A DNA stretch of 28,026 nucleotides, from assembly GCA_041179125.1 (NCBI GenBank), contig JBEGTZ010000072.1, positions 1 to 28,026 of the forward strand, given 5' to 3'. The position numbers and the translations under genes were made by a program. This stretch comes from CAMCXE01 sp041179125 (GTDB lineage Bacteria; Pseudomonadota; Gammaproteobacteria; Pseudomonadales; Cellvibrionaceae). Below are positions 27,201 to 28,026 of the stretch, one piece after another; positions within the stretch are counted from its first letter, which is position 1, and the number at the start of each line of letters is the position of its first letter. A model generated the notes under the pieces. The model was not told the DNA's origin and did no database searches. It saw only the letters and a program-made list of their open reading frames with translations.

Positions 27201-28026
27201 ACATCACCAGCTACCAAGGCGATGTCATCTTGAACAGCGGTTTGCTCCTGGCACCTGAAGTACACGGGCGTTTTAACCTCGTAGCCGGTGGGAATCTTTT
27301 GGCGGACAGCATCGGATCAAATTCGGTGGAAGTTCACCAGCTGGATATAGCCCCGGAGCACTTCGGCACACTCGATCAGCCCTTGTATGAGAACCCAGAT
27401 TCCCCACTGCTTACGGCATTGGATGAGCTGTGGAACAACAGCAGTTCGGGGTTGGTTTGGATACAAAACAGCCAAGGGCACGCCGCCAACTCACTCTTCA
27501 AAGCCGACCCTATCAACAACTGGGTTTACACCGGCCTTGGGGATGTGGGTAAAACGCAGGGCAGTGAAGGCCGGTTCATATTTGCCAGCGCCAAAGGCTT
27601 GGATATCAGCGCAGGCCGCGACCTATCCAACACCAGCCTCATCATCCACCACCAAGACGCCAGCCAGCACTCAAGCATCACCACGGGCCGCGACCTTGTT
27701 TTTACTGAAACCCGCGCCAGTGAAAGCGACAACAGGCTGAAAAACGACCAAAACAACGGCATATTAATCCTCGGCCCCGGCAGCCTGCGGGTGCAAGCTG
27801 GGCGGAATATTTCGTTTGGTACCACCGAGGGTATTCAATCCTTAGGGCAGGGCGAAATCGACCCGAATAAACTCACCAAATACAACCCCTACCTGCCAGA
27901 CAAAGCAGCAGACCTGTTCATCTCCGCAGGCGTTAACCAAACCCCAAACTACGCTGGCGTGATAAAACAGTACCTAGGCGTCACAGCGGGTCAAAACGGC
28001 ACCTTTATCGACCTGCTCAATGAAGC
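18269..28026 (+). CDS. Giant FHA-like two-partner secreted exoprotein (TpsA), partial at the 3' end
   Basis: From ATG 18269 the frame stays open to the right edge (3252 full codons, no stop). A long signal peptide ends NPQVWA (cleavage after Ala40); ATGs at 18299 and 18302 are alternative starts. An ALLPQLNE repeat follows (44-75), then the TPS domain with NWDSFNIG (104-111) and NPNGVLFG (152-159), the hallmarks by which TpsB recognises its substrate. LRGVFVEVG...GNVTLLGLAVNQDGR continues the N-terminal haemagglutination-activity type region. Most of the rest is repetitive Gly/Ser/Asn-rich beta-helix sequence. The stretch from about 2692 (LPDYGSLHPDSVGDTGLF, then YYPEGGGDIRIN) resembles the DUF3739 region of very large FHA-like proteins. 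I saw no cysteine in the parts I translated, as expected for this secretion route. It likely acts as a secreted or surface adhesin or biofilm protein. The C-terminus and any release or toxin domain lie outside the window. Confidence 0.93.
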   Translation, partial: MTVNHTPRTNMMSFKRAGFKPKSLLGLSISLLMWNPQVWADAAAQLPQLNEALLPQLNEALLPQLNEALLPQLNEESTPKVGFDTQVEGNTLTVNQSADKVILNWDSFNIGENNAVHFQQVTNGIALNRILDQAPSSILGSLTATGSIYLLNPNGVLFGQHSQVHVGNLLVATQEVDSERFLKSNINTAINDGEAALKAPGQLQGSIDIEKGAHISTESGGSVLVFAPSITNAGTIRTPDGQTVLAASHDTVYLTSSDQDPDLRGVFVEVGTGGDVTNLGEIVAERGNVTLLGLAVNQDGRVRATSSVEVNGTIRLLARDGAHVELGKANSLAEAEKQLAYGIDAASEGSQTARAVLSTRTGELTLGADHASLTQVSLEQPPQAVLVDEATLGAAAFAQVLALSGSKAVDIKDAAGQSFKGVAVMPQAFAQWSEGNNELPRRLRVLSAEGYIDLLAADRILGAAAVDASTQLPGKVELYGKHIEIGENAQVKTPGGNIRILATDGAAPMTKTGAANTDASVHVAAGALLDVSGSEVNLAMERNSLEVEVRGNELRDQPLQRDGVLRGKTVRVDARLGTSMVDTQGSLEKQAKGIAERTSAGGRIEVKSEGEVDFDPNSQVNIQGGKLHYAGGELVTTGLVKDGKVVDISAADPNQVYQGLKTLSRNEAAYTDVQDAGTLDIQARNVQLDALIKAGQTPGERQLKLQDLPSQGVLSINLNHFQNTLGQSVWLSPLRPDDIDVKRETWLNPALISAAGLSQLDLFLRGNLTQERGGDITLAAGGKFTAYGQAVLLAGKIDAAGGTIDISSRVAVAHDDFDTIALTQTDTANHSLHLAQGAVLDTSGNWVNRSALAGQPGQGAVSVLDGGKINLRSRGDLLLDKGATLAANAGAQLGADNALSGGKGGQIALEAKFPGERVAVVLDAALSAQGFSQNGSLSLSVPELQLGQGLHRDKPAGQKAADGSTESAKLADTATPIQKLKAATLLDYDFFAPGGFSRYSITTNLGGADILPQVGERFAWQQRNWVMRNDSLAAASSGRTVAPWVDTQLLPDYLRKPVSLSITQQKVSTTLGTAIASEGYIHLADGVNWQFDPTASVSLSSLGKMYVGGALVAPGGEIALSLNPNAPLAFDPTATLWLGDEAWLSVAGVSFDLPSEQNLKFGKLVDAGRIQMKLSDGRLVTEEGSLIDLSAASTEMDVLTASGYERQTRASNAGTLELSLADGMVWQSHLATQSYRKLGAKGASVSVTLGAEGAQGRVPSNKDQAPKQSPGLFPDMPRGIDLYAQRQQNLLEGLSFGDALPNSFMQVDGNGQALYGRTILFAEDINRWNLDVLSLDTLSSELRASGEKTRTAAADIALKEDFVLDVKGQLKLDTQELRVTDDAVVSVYAPWLKLGETSASTPEHVPADALNPDESLLPTQGRGFLTLRGDEIELAGKLRISGTEESALISQGSLLAHGVVVNNVNRESQVTLTSNGNLSLVSSVFYPGSLSHVVVESTAPEGVIHVASNGKPAPDVLTAGGHISVKAPNIEISGAVSAPLGSLALEGKNVHLAPSARLNVSGNGLLIPLGEITGNDLGWLYRLDATDNDTTYLLKNSPGKKVEIKADRIVMDEGSQIDLSGGGDVLAHQFAPGPTGSKDVLATTSLTEGFALLPYNTAAFDSALQSSGLPRGSRITLSDNALLPAGDYYLLPSRYAMLPGAYWVKPTGKLNSPGQSQTQPDGGVTLTGKLGLGHTGITDADWRGFTFYKSQYDGKAADAMAPNGMASYHLRQSDSFFSKREDSAAMPHALDAGSLVLEAQKALRLSSGITGKVAAGELGARVDILGEDIHLVAKLPDESNASSAGLSLLAEDLSKLHVGSTLVGGSRDDAKPGDIKVNARKVTVEENAKITMPQVILAAKDEVRVKTGAELTATAAPKGTAAGTAAETITLDTPAALLRLGGDQARLSQTDSQTGRITLDKGATLKGQALLVSAGQTQLNSTLALNAGGALSLVGEKIQLGGAAPSEAGNWLYFGDGFFSGLGMSDLSLQARQQIQIADGYNLSATNLSLAAQSITRSAVAPVATAPSAPGSTEANVKAIPAPVRLKADTLSLQGSLTEARTTDEQNISGASLNLEARQIFLGAQTTSSEAYQLAIQGFEQVNVVGKNAVDGRGKTTLTLDGNLDITGSLGTQAQGQLAIHTAGLLATHTGAASTGAPRSDLGGKLDLTAERMHLGGQLRVASGQVSLTSEGDLLLLNGASLDVAGTSRTYGARTLTTPGGALSLTSLKGTIKQDASAQILFGGAGNSDGAGDLALTAAQGQLILKGSINAGTAGTQGGSIRLDAKNLGDLTELSALLNRTFSSPAGTEQTANAQNQIELRLREGDLTLGANAQLQAGQLSLTADQGAIDIQGKLLTPQAVGQVALWANGGLNLGTTAQVTAQTLSLSSQTGAITTAASTQLNLGSKAKPGELNLTAGKEGLVNSRILANTQNLVLNAELRLRQNMAEADGVTIELLNGLNAEAEAFLRETPDLFANLTPGQTTQGGLALHAELYSEGDIRVSNALDLSSWRLGSSQLNNPGRAGSLSLRAGGNVYLDASISDGFTADTSQWGAQFTDAQGLPLEALMSGDSSHINLVSGADLSSSNHLSTALRNGTQGSLYLADGAMLRTGTGDINLASQGNLVMADTGTARIYTAGNTGMRTYAGSEEALPDYGSLHPDSVGDTGLFINKVYYPEGGGDIRINTGGDIQGSKSHQLVNEWLHRAAGVFELKQDSATGEAGTVTRNITTWGIGFQDFSQGIASLGGGSLSINSGGSINNLSVSSANTGKAVGEGLNNKVQQSQSGAVNIQAAGDINSARLYTANNRLNVTSLGQMGHTEGELATILALGDAPVQLTATGTLQVESVFNPTQIASAYQQFGSNPEAALEAATRDYAQVQNYFSTYGRQSAVAFTSLAGDVQVINSQALVNQSYLSKTPAAGKDWPLLPGLNLLPSRLDITSYQGDVILNSGLLLAPEVHGRFNLVAGGNLLADSIGSNSVEVHQLDIAPEHFGTLDQPLYENPDSPLLTALDELWNNSSSGLVWIQNSQGHAANSLFKADPINNWVYTGLGDVGKTQGSEGRFIFASAKGLDISAGRDLSNTSLIIHHQDASQHSSITTGRDLVFTETRASESDNRLKNDQNNGILILGPGSLRVQAGRNISFGTTEGIQSLGQGEIDPNKLTKYNPYLPDKAADLFISAGVNQTPNYAGVIKQYLGVTAGQNGTFIDLLNE
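18398..18493 (+). repeat. 24-bp tandem repeat in tpsA encoding ALLPQLNE
   Basis: Three near-identical 24-bp units (18422-18445, 18446-18469, 18470-18493) differ only by a final A or G. They are preceded by a degenerate unit (18398-18421, AQLPQLNE). The repeat lies between the signal peptide and the TPS domain, and copy change keeps the frame. Confidence 0.92.

Noticed and set aside
18787..27825. Many minus-strand and plus-strand frames of 60-205 codons within tpsA, including 20575-21192, 19678-20145 and 22057-22524
   Set aside because: They are shadows of the single long tpsA frame, which I followed without a stop to the right edge. GC-rich coding DNA commonly leaves antisense frames open.
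1..28026. tRNA, rRNA, riboswitch or transposase genes
   Set aside because: No sequence resembling them was seen. The only mobile sequence is the short non-autonomous element at 565-737.

Overview
The window most resembles a polysaccharide-degrading gammaproteobacterium of the Cellvibrionaceae type (Cellvibrio, Teredinibacter or Saccharophagus-like). This is inferred mainly from three neighbouring lipoproteins with long poly-serine linkers, one of which begins a family 9 glycoside hydrolase. No rRNA, tRNA or other taxonomic marker is present, so the placement is an inference.

Layout. (1) 1-5509: a surface lipoprotein block. The 5' end of a GH9-type cellulase gene runs off the left edge on the minus strand. 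It is followed on the plus strand by an unrecognised poly-Ser lipoprotein and by a poly-Ser lipoprotein with lectin-like and Asp-box propeller-like parts. A 173-bp MITE with 16-bp terminal inverted repeats and a 5-bp target duplication lies between the first two genes. (2) 5769-15932: an AT-rich, minus-strand Wzx/Wzy-type polysaccharide cluster. Its transcription order is a UDP-GlcNAc 2-epimerase-family protein, a glycosyltransferase, a 285-bp gap with an inverted repeat, a second glycosyltransferase, a WecB-type 2-epimerase, the Wzx flippase, a third glycosyltransferase, a Wzy-like polymerase and an exported glycosidase-like protein. (3) 15933-16448: a divergent intergenic region with a tandem 14-mer and nested hairpins. 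(4) 16449-28026: a plus-strand two-partner secretion locus. It has the TpsB/FhaC-type outer membrane transporter, a short gap with a REP-like hairpin and a terminator-like hairpin, and a giant FHA-like TpsA exoprotein gene that is open for at least 3252 codons and leaves the window at the right edge.

The genes share a theme of building and modifying the cell surface. The polysaccharide cluster would make nucleotide sugars (ManNAc type), assemble a repeat unit, flip it and polymerise it, with a periplasmic hydrolase perhaps trimming the product. The TPS pair would export a very large beta-helical adhesin. The poly-Ser lipoproteins would display plant-polysaccharide-binding or hydrolysing domains. 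No initiating sugar-phosphate transferase, chain-length regulator or export channel is visible, so the polysaccharide system is not complete here.

Limits: family names come from motif recognition by eye, with no database search. GC statements rest on visual impression and a few counted lines.
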